Made by a program: the position numbers and the translations under genes
Source: Jannaschia sp. CCS1
GTDB lineage: Bacteria > Pseudomonadota > Alphaproteobacteria > Rhodobacterales > Rhodobacteraceae
DNA length: 64,000 nt
Assembly: GCF_000013565.1 (NCBI RefSeq)
Contig: NC_007802.1
Location: forward strand, 1,116,001-1,180,000
Reading direction: 5' to 3'
Notes under the pieces: model-generated
Told to the model about the DNA's origin: nothing
Databases searched by the model: none
The model's input: the letters and a program-made list of their open reading frames with translations, nothing else
Part shown: positions 46,928 through 55,626 of the stretch, one piece after another
Layout of the letters: the number at the start of each line of letters is the position of its first letter
How positions within the stretch are numbered: position 1 is the first letter of the stretch

Positions 46928-47398
46928 TCAATCGGTGCGGAAGTGTCGCGGCGGGGGGAGTTGAAACAGCGATGCCGGGATAGAGATATTTAGGTGTGCG
47001 GTGCCCGACAGCAACCGCGTGTCCAGTCCATACACTTGTGCATGGGCGAAGAGACGTTCGGACAGGAAGATGAAGCCCGCATGTCGGTTCAGGCAGTGGC
47101 CGTGGCTGCACCCGTCCAGAGCGCCCGCGCGCCGAAATGGCAGTTGTACGCCATTGCTCCAGGCCTCTTGGAATCGCAGGGGGTTCACGCCATCACGGCG
47201 TTGTGACAGCACCAATGTGCGCAGGCGTTCGCCATCCCTCTCGGTCAAAAGGACATGGGCCAGGATGGTGTAGTGGCGATCCTGGAAGACCACGACCTGG
47301 CGCGAGAATTGCCCCGATATCCCAGTCTCCGCAGAGACGAGGCTGCCCGATTGCGGGACACAGGCAGTCAGGAACAATATTAGGAAGAGACGCCACAT
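46928..47398 (-). CDS. Putative lipoprotein of unknown function
   Basis: A 156-residue protein with a short signal and lipobox (LFLTAC, C13). The mature part has beta-like stretches (SRQVVVFQDRHYTILAHVLL, then GERLRTLVLSQRRDG) and LDGCSHGHCLNRHAGFIFLS with two cysteines and several histidines that might bind a metal. Not recognised. It lies upstream of the helicase on the same strand, 156 bases away; the interval presumably holds the helicase promoter. Confidence 0.6.
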   Translation of the reverse strand: MWRLFLILFLTACVPQSGSLVSAETGISGQFSRQVVVFQDRHYTILAHVLLTERDGERLRTLVLSQRRDGVNPLRFQEAWSNGVQLPFRRAGALDGCSHGHCLNRHAGFIFLSERLFAHAQVYGLDTRLLSGTAHLNISIPASLFQLPPPRHFRTD

Positions 47399-47432
47399 TA
47401 CCTCAAATTAGCGGACCCGCGTTAAGGGCGGG

Positions 47433-48035
47433 TTAACGGGGCGCGCGTGCGGTGGGATGCAGCAACGGCCGATAGCCGTGCGCCAGAACGGTGAGGGTTG
47501 CGGGCGGCGTCAGGACCATGGCAGACCCGGACCGTCTTGGGATCGCTTGCAAATATCCGTGCGGGGCGTAGGGCAACAGGCCATCGCCCGAAACCAGATG
47601 CGGCGCACGTTCATGCAGGATAAAAGCGCCATCGGGCAGGTCGTCCAAGGGGCATTCGTGGAGCCGCTTCTCGCGCCGATCCAATCGCTCTGCGTGCAAG
47701 ATCGCGTCCATTTCGACGGCCTTGGGTGCACCGGGAAATCTGTCGCGATAGGCGGTATAATCGGCCCGCCTACAATAGGCGCAGGGCCTGTGACCGGCGG
47801 CGAAGGCCACCGCTTCGTCGAGGAAAAACAGCTCGGTCCAGGTGTGGGGCTGTGCCACGGGCCGCCTGCGGTTCTGAAACTCCAACACGCAGGTGATCCA
47901 CGCTTTGCCCGCCCATTGTCGGCTCATCATGCGCCCGTCAGAGGCCACGAGGATTCCGCGGTTGCCCGTCAACGTGCCGCGCGCCGGATCGGCGACAATC
48001 TCACCGGTGGGCAGGACGCGGTTGCGCAGGGGCAT
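47433..48035 (-). CDS. Conserved CxxC protein of unknown function
   Basis: A 200-residue protein starting at ATG that overlaps the prfC stop (TGATG on the minus strand). The pattern TGNRGILVASDGRMMSRQWA, KAWITCVLEFQNRRR, TELFFLDEAVAFAAGHRPCA and YCRRADYTAYRDRF matches an uncharacterised family I have seen widely in proteobacteria. The CAYC motif with a nearby histidine (GHRPCAYC) may form a zinc site with other residues. No reaction is known. Coupling with prfC suggests co-expression but gives no functional clue. Confidence 0.72.
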   Translation of the reverse strand: MPLRNRVLPTGEIVADPARGTLTGNRGILVASDGRMMSRQWAGKAWITCVLEFQNRRRPVAQPHTWTELFFLDEAVAFAAGHRPCAYCRRADYTAYRDRFPGAPKAVEMDAILHAERLDRREKRLHECPLDDLPDGAFILHERAPHLVSGDGLLPYAPHGYLQAIPRRSGSAMVLTPPATLTVLAHGYRPLLHPTARAPR

Positions 48036-49663
48036 CAGCGCTCGACCATCAGTTCTTTCGTCGCCGACAGCGTGATGTCGGGATAATCGCGGGCCACGCG
48101 GTCGATGTCCCATTGCAGGCGCGTGAGGTAGACCGGGTCGCCGTCGTTGTCCGTGGCGATGTGCTGCTTGTTGGCGTTGGCGAAGGCCTCCACCGCGTCC
48201 TTGTCGCCGTGCACCCAGCGGGCGGAGGTGAATTGAGACGCCTCGAACCGGACGGGAAGACCGTATTCCAGCTCGATCCGGCTCGCGAGCACTTCAAATT
48301 GAAGCGCGCCCACGACGCCGACGATAAAGCCGGACCCGAAGGTCGGTTTGAACACCTTGGCCGCCCCCTCTTCTGCGAATTGCATCAAGGCCTTATCGAG
48401 ATGTTTGGCCTTCAGCGGATCGCCCGCGCGGCAGGACTGAAGCAGTTCCGGCGCGAAGGACGGGATGCCGGTGAAGCGCAGCGCCTCCCCTTCCGTCAGC
48501 GCGTCGCCGATGCGCAATTGGCCGTGATTGGGGATGCCGATGATGTCGCCGGCCCAGGCTTCTTCCGCCAATTCCCGGTCAGAGGCCAGAAACATCACCG
48601 GATTGCTGATCGCCATGGGCTTTTTCGACCGCACGTGCGTAAGCTTCATGCCACGATTGAAATGGCCCGAGACCAACCGCACAAACGCCACCCGGTCCCG
48701 GTGCTTGGGGTCCATATTGGCCTGCACCTTGAACACAAAACCCGAAACCTTCTTCTCATCGGGGGCCACTTGCCGAGGATCGGCGTTTTGTACCTGCGGC
48801 TCAGGCCCGTATTCCGCGATGCCGTCCATCAGCTCCTTCACGCCGAAGGAGTTCATGGCCGAGCCGAACCAGATCGGAGTCAGCGTGCCCTGTTGAAACG
48901 CCTCAGGATCCATGGCGGGCAGCAATTCGCGGGCCATTTCGACCTCTTCACGCAGCTTGTCCAACAGGTCAGCGGGGATGTGATCAGCCAGGGCCGGATC
49001 GTCGAGGCCCTGCAAAGACACCGTTTCTGCCACCTTGTTGCGGTCGGCGCGGTCCATCAGCTCCAGCCGGTCGTGGAGCAGGTCGTAGCAGCCCAGAAAT
49101 TCCCGCCCGACGCCGATGGGCCATGAGGCGGGTGTGACGTCAATCGCCAGATTTTCCTGAATTTCGTCGATGATCTCGAACGTGTCGCGGCTTTCACGGT
49201 CCATCTTGTTGCAGAATGTCAGGATCGGCAGATCGCGCAGGCGGCAGACCTCGAACAGCTTCTGGGTCTGGCTTTCCACACCCTTCGCGCCGTCGATTAC
49301 CATGATCGCGGCGTCCACGGCGGTCAGCGTGCGGTAGGTGTCTTCCGAGAAGTCGCTGTGGCCGGGCGTGTCGACCAGATTGAAGCGAAAATTCACATCC
49401 GGTGTCAGGAAGTCAAACGACATGGCGGAGGCCGAGACGGAAATGCCCCGGTCCTTTTCCATCTGCATGAAGTCCGAGCGCGTGCGCCGCGCCTCACCTT
49501 TGGCGCGCACCTGTCCGGCCATCTGGATCGCGCCACCATACAGAAGAAACTTCTCGGTCAGCGTCGTTTTTCCCGCATCGGGGTGCGAGATGATCGCGAA
49601 TGTGCGACGACGCGCGATCTCGGGCGGCAGGGTGGGGCGATTGGTGTGTGCTGTATCGGGCAT
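48035..49663 (-). CDS. prfC: Peptide chain release factor 3
   Basis: A ribosomal GTPase that removes class I release factors after termination. The 542-residue protein shows the G1 loop SHPDAGKTTLTEKFLL, the switch region MQMEKDRGISV, G3 DTPGHSDFSEDTYRTL and G4 NKMDRESRD. The C-terminal half (LQFEVLASRIELEYGLPVRF) is typical of RF3. I chose MPDTAHTN, three codons after another ATG, because homologues begin close to this. It is transcribed alone or with the CxxC gene that overlaps its stop. Confidence 0.95.
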   Translation of the reverse strand: MPDTAHTNRPTLPPEIARRRTFAIISHPDAGKTTLTEKFLLYGGAIQMAGQVRAKGEARRTRSDFMQMEKDRGISVSASAMSFDFLTPDVNFRFNLVDTPGHSDFSEDTYRTLTAVDAAIMVIDGAKGVESQTQKLFEVCRLRDLPILTFCNKMDRESRDTFEIIDEIQENLAIDVTPASWPIGVGREFLGCYDLLHDRLELMDRADRNKVAETVSLQGLDDPALADHIPADLLDKLREEVEMARELLPAMDPEAFQQGTLTPIWFGSAMNSFGVKELMDGIAEYGPEPQVQNADPRQVAPDEKKVSGFVFKVQANMDPKHRDRVAFVRLVSGHFNRGMKLTHVRSKKPMAISNPVMFLASDRELAEEAWAGDIIGIPNHGQLRIGDALTEGEALRFTGIPSFAPELLQSCRAGDPLKAKHLDKALMQFAEEGAAKVFKPTFGSGFIVGVVGALQFEVLASRIELEYGLPVRFEASQFTSARWVHGDKDAVEAFANANKQHIATDNDGDPVYLTRLQWDIDRVARDYPDITLSATKELMVER

Positions 49664-49759
49664 GGCCCGCATATATTGGTCGCAGGCCCAAGGGACAATC
49701 GCGGAAATCAGGTCGTGGTTTGATGGGTGGCAGAAGCGTCCTCCTGCCGCCCAAACGGG

Positions 49760-50005
49760 TTAGCGACCAACGCGGGTTGGTTGGTCGACAATTTGCCCGG
49801 GGTTACCGACAGTCTGAAGGCCGTCGTTCAGGGCTGCGCCCCGAGGGTCAGGTCCCGGGACCGGAATTTCGATCAGGACCGGAGGGTCAATCCGAAGATC
49901 GGCCGGGTCGAGGGCGTTGGGATCCATCACGACCCAGTCAGCGGACGCCGTCATTGGCGTCAGGGCGATAAGGGTCACAGTGGTCAGTTTCAGCAGGTGG
50001 GTCAT
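49760..50005 (-). CDS. Small exported protein of unknown function
   Basis: An 81-residue protein. Residues 1-22 form a signal peptide (LLKLTTVTLIALTPMTASA). The mature 59 residues are proline- and aspartate-rich (DPNALDPADLRIDPPVLIEI) and probably flexible. It has AAAGGAGTATGACCG upstream of the ATG as ribosome site. No family is recognised. It lies upstream of prfC on the same strand, 96 bases away. Confidence 0.5.
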   Translation of the reverse strand: MTHLLKLTTVTLIALTPMTASADWVVMDPNALDPADLRIDPPVLIEIPVPGPDPRGAALNDGLQTVGNPGQIVDQPTRVGR

Positions 50006-50199
50006 CGGTCATACTCCTTTGGATGCGATGATCCGTTTCCCAGCGCTATAGTCGCAAAAGCGGTGGCCGGTGACGATAGAGGTTTCCCGCAATGGTCGGC
50101 AAACGACCGCCGACTGCGGTCTTTTGAAAAAGATGATAGACTGGGGTCACATTGGCAGACGGAAACCAATGCAAGACCGTGAAAATGGGAGGATATTCA

Positions 50200-50568
50200 A
50201 TGGAACTGAAAGACATAGCCAACACATTGGTGGATGCATGCCGAACGCAGGGAGAGACCGAATTACTGGCAAACCACTACCATCCCGACGCCGTTTCGGT
50301 GGAGGCGGCGGACTATTCCGGCATGGGCCGGGAGACGACGGGCGTGGAGGGCATTCGCGGCAAGCATGCGTGGTGGAACGACACGTTCGAGGTCCATGGC
50401 GGCGACGTCCAGGGCCCGTTTTTGCACGGCAATGACCGGTTTGCCGTCATCTTCAAGATCGAATGCACTGAGAAAGCCACCGGCGAGCGGATGGATATGA
50501 CGGAGGTGGCGATTTACACCGTCGCGGACGGTAAAATCGTACGGGAAGAGTTCTTCGGCACCGGCTGA
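50200..50568 (+). CDS. SnoaL/NTF2-like fold protein
   Basis: A 122-residue protein of the NTF2-like superfamily. Pattern: LKDIANTLVDACRTQGETEL, then HYHPDAVSVEAADYSG, the KHAWWNDTFEV segment, FAVIFKIECTEKATGERMDM and VAIYTVADGKIVREEFF. These cone-shaped proteins include isomerases, hydrolases and binding proteins, and the substrate cannot be read off. The start MELKDI has GGGAGGA 6 bases upstream, which rules out an ATG 16 codons earlier. It is a single gene without partners. Confidence 0.8.
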   Translation: MELKDIANTLVDACRTQGETELLANHYHPDAVSVEAADYSGMGRETTGVEGIRGKHAWWNDTFEVHGGDVQGPFLHGNDRFAVIFKIECTEKATGERMDMTEVAIYTVADGKIVREEFFGTG

Positions 50569-50577
50569 CGCAGCCGC

Positions 50578-51636
50578 CTAGCCCCGACCCACGCCCTTGG
50601 AGGCGCGCGACAAACGCTCCACCATATCTGCGCCCGCGTCATCGCCCAATTCCAGTGCGGCGGCACTGGCCGCGGCAGTGTCGGAGACGGTCAGCGCCAG
50701 ATCTTTGGGCAGACGTGCGCGGGTCTGCCCCGTCACCAGAAGGCTTTCGACGGCGATCCCCTCGGCGTAGATGATTTCGTGGCTGTTGAAGACGATCTGA
50801 AAGCTGTCCACATGGCCACCCTCTTCGCGCAGGACGGTGTCGCCGTTTACCAATAGCTCGGCCTTCACCATCACCTCGGCCCGTCCGGTGCCCAATTCGT
50901 CGCGGCGCTGCCAGATGAACAGGCGATGCTGCGGCGACAGGCGCAGGTCGCGAGAGGTGTTGAGCGTGCCCGCCTTGATCCGCACGGGTGCGGCGTTGCC
51001 CACGGCGCGGCGGGTCTGAAAGCCGATCCAGCGCACCGGCTGCGGCCCATTTTCGCGGGTCAGCAGAAGATCACCGATCTGCACATGCTCCACCGGGATC
51101 TGTTTGCCGTTGGCAAGCGTCAGATGCGTCCCCGCCAGAAAGCTGACACTGGCGATATCGGCAAAACGTTCGGGCGCACTGGCAATCTCGGAGCCGATCA
51201 ATTCATATTCCGCGTCGATCTTCAGGGTCGAGAGGGGCAGGACATACAACTGATCTCCGCCCTCGGTGGTGTGGGTCAGGATCAGGACCTCCGCCACGTT
51301 ACCCGACGGACCCATCAACATGTGGCAGGCGGAAATCGTCAGCGCCTCTCCCGGCGTGCCGATGTCTGATCCGTCGGCCACGCAGGGGCGTCCGCCCTCT
51401 CCGGCGTCGGAGATGGCCAGCCGCTCTGCCCCATGGCCCGATGCGAGGCGGTAAATGTCGCCCGGCAGCGCGTCAGTCTCCAGCCCGATCCCGTCCCCGA
51501 TATTTGCGCCCGAGACCACCCGCAGAGCACGCGCGGGGTAGGTTTGAAACCGGAAAAGAGGCGGGTGGGCTGACACGTTTTCGCGGTCCTTTGCAGGGGA
51601 TTTCCCGGTTAGACAGGCGCGGGGCAGGGCGGTCAA
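50578..51636 (-). CDS. Hint (Hedgehog/intein) domain protein with serine at the first catalytic position
   Basis: A 352-residue protein. Residues about 163-305 are a Hint_2-type domain: SFLAGTHLTLANGKQIPVEH, then VQIGDLLLTRENGPQPVRWI, LRLSPQHRLFIWQRR and IYAEGIAVESLL. The first Hint residue is usually Cys; here it is Ser165 (VSFLAGT). Rhodobacterales encode many such proteins, some secreted with repeat regions, of unknown role. The N-terminal 160 residues are a beta-rich domain (VVSGANIGDGIGLETDALPG) often paired with Hint_2. The start is uncertain: ATG at 51636 or GTG at 51576 (VSAHPPLF) with AAGGA upstream. There is no signal peptide. Confidence 0.8.
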   Translation of the reverse strand: MTALPRACLTGKSPAKDRENVSAHPPLFRFQTYPARALRVVSGANIGDGIGLETDALPGDIYRLASGHGAERLAISDAGEGGRPCVADGSDIGTPGEALTISACHMLMGPSGNVAEVLILTHTTEGGDQLYVLPLSTLKIDAEYELIGSEIASAPERFADIASVSFLAGTHLTLANGKQIPVEHVQIGDLLLTRENGPQPVRWIGFQTRRAVGNAAPVRIKAGTLNTSRDLRLSPQHRLFIWQRRDELGTGRAEVMVKAELLVNGDTVLREEGGHVDSFQIVFNSHEIIYAEGIAVESLLVTGQTRARLPKDLALTVSDTAAASAAALELGDDAGADMVERLSRASKGVGRG

Positions 51637-51700
51637 GGCTGGTGGCGGAGCAGGGGGGCTGGTAGGCAGATTTCAACGCTGGATAGGAGGAGACTTGCTT

Positions 51701-52480
51701 ATGGATTTAGGGATCAAGGGACGCCGCGCACTGGTCTGCGCGTCATCAAAGGGTCTGGGCCGGGGCTGCGCGGAGGCGCTGGCCGAGGCGGGCGTGGATC
51801 TGGTGCTGAATGCGCGCGGCGCGGAGGCGCTAGAGGAGACGGCGCAGGCCATCCGCGACACCTATGGCGTGTCGGTGACGGCTGCGGCCGCCGACATCAC
51901 GTCAGAGAAGGGTCGCGCGCGCGTGCTGGCCGAGGCTGCTGGCGTTGACATCCTGGTGACGAATGCGGGCGGACCGCCGCCGGGGCTGTGGTCCGACTGG
52001 GGCCGCGATGACTTCATCGCCGCGCTGGACGCCAATATGCTGGCGCCCATTGCGCTGATGACCGAGTTGATGCCTGCGATGATCGACAACGGCTGGGGCC
52101 GCGTCGTCAATATCACCTCGCAATCGGTAAAGGCACCGATCCCGGCACTGGGGCTGTCCAATGCCGCGCGCACCGGTCTGACCGGTTACGTGGCGGGCAC
52201 CGCGCGCCAGGTCGCGCCCTTTGGGGTGAACGTCAACAATTTGCTTCCGGGCATTCATGCCACGGACCGGGCCATACAACTGGACGGCGGCGTTTCCCAG
52301 AAAGAGGGCATTAGCATGGATAAGGCGAAGGCCCGCCGCGAATTAACGATTCCCGCTCGCCGCTATGGCACCCGCGCCGAGTTCGGGGCGATGTGCGCGT
52401 TTTTATGCTCGGAACATGCGGGCTTCATCGTGGGCCAGAACATCCTGTGCGACGGCGGCGGCACCAACGCGACAATCTAG
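51701..52480 (+). CDS. Short-chain dehydrogenase/reductase with altered active site
   Basis: A 259-residue SDR. The nucleotide-binding motif is present (ALVCASSKGLGRGCAEALAE), and NAGGPPPG marks the NNAG-type turn. The catalytic serine is S140 in VNITSQS. The usual YxxxK is absent: at the matching positions there are S153 and R157 (GLSNAARTG). NVNNLLPGIHATDR is the characteristic segment of this branch of SDR proteins, which in my memory often carries similar changes. It may therefore be a non-classical reductase or have lost the standard mechanism. TAGGAGGAG lies 7 bases before the ATG. It is followed by an array of small hairpins. Confidence 0.85.
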   Translation: MDLGIKGRRALVCASSKGLGRGCAEALAEAGVDLVLNARGAEALEETAQAIRDTYGVSVTAAAADITSEKGRARVLAEAAGVDILVTNAGGPPPGLWSDWGRDDFIAALDANMLAPIALMTELMPAMIDNGWGRVVNITSQSVKAPIPALGLSNAARTGLTGYVAGTARQVAPFGVNVNNLLPGIHATDRAIQLDGGVSQKEGISMDKAKARRELTIPARRYGTRAEFGAMCAFLCSEHAGFIVGQNILCDGGGTNATI

Positions 52481-52482
52481 GC

Positions 52483-52568
52483 GCGCCTTCGGCGCGGGGC
52501 ACTCAGCGCACCTGCGGTGCTTTTCGTCGCGCGCACCTGCGGTGCGGCTGTCCATGGCACCTTCGGTG
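52483..52568. repeat. Row of four small hairpins at about 25-bp spacing
   Basis: Four short inverted repeats start at 52483, 52508, 52533 and 52557: GCGCCTTCGGCGC, GCACCTGCGGTGC, GCACCTGCGGTGC and GCACCTTCGGTGT. Each has a five-base stem and a three-base loop. Two copies are identical, and the fourth carries one G-T wobble. The spacers differ (for example GGGGCACTCA, TTTTCGTCGC). They begin two bases after the SDR stop codon. A multi-stem 3' end, a small RNA or a palindromic repeat family are possible. Confidence 0.65.
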
Positions 52569-52670
52569 TGAGGGGCTGATCCAGAGCAGATTGCCAAGCG
52601 CGCAGGACCTTGGCGGGCGGAACGGAACCTGTTAGGTGCCGTACCCGATTGAAAAGATCGGATATCATCC

Positions 52671-53765
52671 TTGCCTTCCTCCCCCAAACCGGTTCCGCGC
52701 CTCGATCTTGACCGTGTGTCCTGCACGTTTGATGGCAGGGACGTGGTGCGCAACGTGTCGCTCAGCGTCGGCGCGGGCGAGGTTTTGTGCCTTCTGGGGC
52801 CATCGGGCTGCGGCAAATCCACGACCCTGCGCCTGATCGCCGGGATCGAGCGTCAAAGTGCCGGCGTGATCAGCGCCGATGGGGATGTCCTGTCCGATAT
52901 CGACATCCACACCGCGCCCGAAGCGCGGGGTGTGGGGCTGATCTTTCAGGATTTCGCGCTGTTCCCGCATTTGTCGGTGGCGCAAAACGTCGCGTTTGGG
53001 CTGCGGGGGCCGAAGGCCGAGATCATGGCGCGCGTGGCGGAACTGCTCGACCGGGTGGACCTGAAAGGCTACGGCGACACACCGCCCCATATGCTGTCGG
53101 GCGGCGAGCAGCAACGCGTGGCGCTGGCTCGCGCCCTGGCGCCGCGACCCCGGATCATGTTGATGGATGAGCCGTTCTCGGGCCTCGACAACCGTCTGCG
53201 GGACGGCATCCGCGACGACACGCTGGCGCTTCTGAAGGAGGAGGGGACGGCGGTCGTCCTCGTCACCCATGAGCCGGAAGAGGCGATGCGCATGGCCGAC
53301 CAGATTGCATTGATGCGCGACGGAGAGGTCGTCCAGATGGGCGCGCCCTACAACATCTATCACGCGCCGGTGGATCAGGACGCCGCGGCGTTCTTCAGTG
53401 ACATCAACGTGATACCGGGCGAAGTTCATGGGGCGCTGACGGATACCGCCTTTGGCCAATTCCTCGCCCCTGGCGTGCCCAATGGCACACCTGTGGATAT
53501 CGTCTTCCGCCCCCAACATGTGAAAATCGACTTTGACCGGGGCGGGCGCGGACCCAACCCGACCCCGCAGGATGGCACGCCCGCGCGGGGCGTGGTCAAA
53601 CGCGCGCGCTTCATGGGTCATGAAAGCCTGGTAGAGTTCAAAATGGACTTCGACGGGGGTATCGTGAAGGCCACGGTGCCTGCCGTTTTCCTGCCCAAAC
53701 CCGGCACGCCCCTGTGGCTGACCATCCGGCGGGATCGCTGTTTCGTCTTCCCAGACCGGGCATAG
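52671..53765 (+). CDS. ABC transporter ATP-binding protein, FbpC/PotA type, orphan
   Basis: A 364-residue ATPase of the importer class used for ferric iron, sulfate, or polyamines. Walker A is LLGPSGCGKSTTLRLIAG, the Q-loop is LIFQDFALFPHL, the signature is MLSGGEQQRVALARAL, Walker B is IMLMDEPFSGLD, and the H-loop is VLVTHEPEEAMRMAD. The last ~110 residues are a TOBE-like regulatory domain. The start appears to be TTG; the next in-frame candidate, a GTG at VSCTFDG, would remove the first strand. No permease or binding-protein gene lies beside it, so partners must be elsewhere. The iron-transport assignment (FbpC) is the closest resemblance but is not certain. Confidence 0.85.
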   Translation: MPSSPKPVPRLDLDRVSCTFDGRDVVRNVSLSVGAGEVLCLLGPSGCGKSTTLRLIAGIERQSAGVISADGDVLSDIDIHTAPEARGVGLIFQDFALFPHLSVAQNVAFGLRGPKAEIMARVAELLDRVDLKGYGDTPPHMLSGGEQQRVALARALAPRPRIMLMDEPFSGLDNRLRDGIRDDTLALLKEEGTAVVLVTHEPEEAMRMADQIALMRDGEVVQMGAPYNIYHAPVDQDAAAFFSDINVIPGEVHGALTDTAFGQFLAPGVPNGTPVDIVFRPQHVKIDFDRGGRGPNPTPQDGTPARGVVKRARFMGHESLVEFKMDFDGGIVKATVPAVFLPKPGTPLWLTIRRDRCFVFPDRA

Positions 53766-53908
53766 GCGCATAAATTCGCAGCGAAACAGGCCCCGGTTCA
53801 CGGGAAATCACGTTTTTGGGCTTTGATCTGGGGCTGCAAGACCATACCTATACGGGCAGGTCTATGAACAACGGTGAGGTGCCGCGCATCCACCATAGGG
53901 AGAACATC

Positions 53909-54154
53909 ATGCTCAACAACATCGGACCAGCCGGTCTTATCCTGATCGCCGTCGTCGTGCTCGTGCTTTTTGGCCGGGGCAAGATCGCGGGCCTCATGGG
54001 CGAAGTCGGCAAAGGCATCACCGCCTTTAAGGACGGCGTGAAATCGCCGGATGCGGAGATTGAGGACGCCTCAACCACGGCAGATGCCACCGCAGCCCGC
54101 GATGTGACGCCCGAAGAGCGGACCACACCGATCACCGAGCGCGACAACGCCTGA
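53909..54154 (+). CDS. tatA: Sec-independent protein translocase TatA
   Basis: Forms the pore-like assembly of the twin-arginine export system. The 81-residue protein has one N-terminal helix ([17 protein letters not shown]), the hinge FGRGKI with its glycine, an amphipathic helix ([17 protein letters not shown]) and an acidic tail. The start is set by AGGGAGAA 6 bases upstream. It is the first gene of tatABC. Confidence 0.93.
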   Translation: MLNNIGPAGLILIAVVVLVLFGRGKIAGLMGEVGKGITAFKDGVKSPDAEIEDASTTADATAARDVTPEERTTPITERDNA

Positions 54155-54205
54155 TCCCGCTTGAGACGACGACGCTCAAGACGGCGGCAAAAGGGTTAGC
54201 GGCGT

Positions 54206-54727
54206 ATGCCTGATATTGGCGGTATGGAACTATTGGTCATTGGGATCGTGGCGTTGATCGTCGTGGGCCCAAAAGATTTGCCTGGCATGTTCAAGAAGCT
54301 GGGGCAGATGGTGGCCCGCGTGCGCGCCATGGGGCGGGAGTTCACCAATGCGATGAACGCAGCCGCAGACGACACGGGCATGTCGGAGATGAACCGCGAT
54401 CTGCGCGCGGCCACGAAGTTCACCAACCCCAAGGCCATGGCGAAAGAGATGATGGGCGATGTCATGGACGACATTGATCCGTCGAAATATGAGGAAGGCT
54501 CGGCCACCCGCGTCGTGGCCGAGAAGAAGGCCGCCGCCCAAAAGGACGCGCGAGAAATGGCCGCGAAGGCCCGTGAGATCCGCGCGGCAAAGGCCGCTGA
54601 GGCCGCCGAGTTGAGCGGAGAGCCCGATGAAGAGGCTGTCGCAGCAGCCGAGCCTGCCGCCGTGGACCCTGGCCCCGCAGACATTGAAGCGGCAGATACC
54701 GCCGAGCCGCAGGCAAACCGACCATGA
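54206..54727 (+). CDS. tatB: Sec-independent protein translocase TatB
   Basis: TatB works with TatC in recognising twin-arginine signal peptides. The 173-residue protein has the typical start MPDIGGMELLVIGIVALIVV and GPKDLPGMFKKLGQMVARVR, with the glutamate in the membrane helix that marks TatB. The rest is a long charged and Ala-rich helix. It overlaps tatC by ATGA. The tat operon carries proteins across the inner membrane in folded form, including some respiratory enzymes. Confidence 0.94.
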   Translation: MPDIGGMELLVIGIVALIVVGPKDLPGMFKKLGQMVARVRAMGREFTNAMNAAADDTGMSEMNRDLRAATKFTNPKAMAKEMMGDVMDDIDPSKYEEGSATRVVAEKKAAAQKDAREMAAKAREIRAAKAAEAAELSGEPDEEAVAAAEPAAVDPGPADIEAADTAEPQANRP

Positions 54728-55623
54728 CCCAGACAGACGCGCAAACCGAAGCAGATGCCGATCAGATCGAAGATGAGCTGGAGGGCAGCGCCGCCCCCCT
54801 GGTGGAACATCTGGCTGAATTGCGCACCCGTCTGATCCGGTCTGTTCTGGCCTTCGTGGTGGGCATCATCGTGATGTTCACGGTGGCCGAGCCGATCCTG
54901 AATTTCGTGTCGCAGCCGCTGGCGGACGTGCTCCGCAACCGGGGCGAGGATGCCCGCTTGATCTTCACCGCGCCGCAAGAGAAGTTCTTCGTGTTGATCC
55001 GCATCTCCATCATAATGGGGTTCGCGGTGTCCTTCCCGGTGATTGCGCACCAACTTTGGCGGTTCGTGGCCCCGGGTCTTTATAAATCCGAGAAGGGGGC
55101 GATCCTGCCGTTTCTTGTCGCCTCTCCGGTATTGTTCACGATTGGCGCGGCCTTCGCCCATTATGTCGTGACGCCGCTGGCGATGAATTTCTTCATCGGA
55201 TTTTCCGACGCGATCCCTGCGCTTGCGAATTTGATCGCGGGCGATGGTACATTTGAGAACCCGGAGACCGATGGAGAATTGCAGACGATCTTCCTTGGCT
55301 CGGTCAAGGAATCGCTTGATCTGGCGCTGAAGTTCATCTTCGCCTTTGGGCTTTGCTTTCAGTTGCCCGTATTGCTGACGTTGATGGGCAAGGCCGGGCT
55401 GGTGTCGTCGCAGGGCTTGGCGGATGTGCGCAAATGGGCCGTCGTGGGGATCTTGACGCTGGCCGCGCTGGTGACACCGCCGGACGTGATCACCCAGGTG
55501 ATCCTGTTTACGGTTGTTTATGGACTTTATGAGATCTCTATCCAACTCGTACGTTGGGTCGAGCATTCCCGAAACCGCCGCCTGCGCGCGGAGGGGATCC
55601 TCGACGAAGGAGAGGAACTGTAA
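54724..55623 (+). CDS. tatC: Sec-independent protein translocase TatC
   Basis: The core receptor of the Tat system, with six hydrophobic segments in 299 residues. The N-terminal LVEHLAELRTRLIRSVLAFV with the conserved glutamate and arginine binds the twin-arginine signal. FAVSFPVIAHQLWRFVAPGL and LYKSEKGAILPF are also typical, as is LLTLMGKAGLVSSQGLADVR with the family LxxxG pattern. A 45-residue extended periplasmic loop (NLIAGDGTFENPETDGELQT) is common in alphaproteobacteria. The next gene starts 3 bases after its stop. Confidence 0.96.
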   Translation: MTQTDAQTEADADQIEDELEGSAAPLVEHLAELRTRLIRSVLAFVVGIIVMFTVAEPILNFVSQPLADVLRNRGEDARLIFTAPQEKFFVLIRISIIMGFAVSFPVIAHQLWRFVAPGLYKSEKGAILPFLVASPVLFTIGAAFAHYVVTPLAMNFFIGFSDAIPALANLIAGDGTFENPETDGELQTIFLGSVKESLDLALKFIFAFGLCFQLPVLLTLMGKAGLVSSQGLADVRKWAVVGILTLAALVTPPDVITQVILFTVVYGLYEISIQLVRWVEHSRNRRLRAEGILDEGEEL

Positions 55624-55626
55624 AAC

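Noticed and set aside
52483-52568. CRISPR array
   Set aside because: The repeats are 13 bases with 11-12-base spacers, far below CRISPR dimensions, and no cas genes are present.
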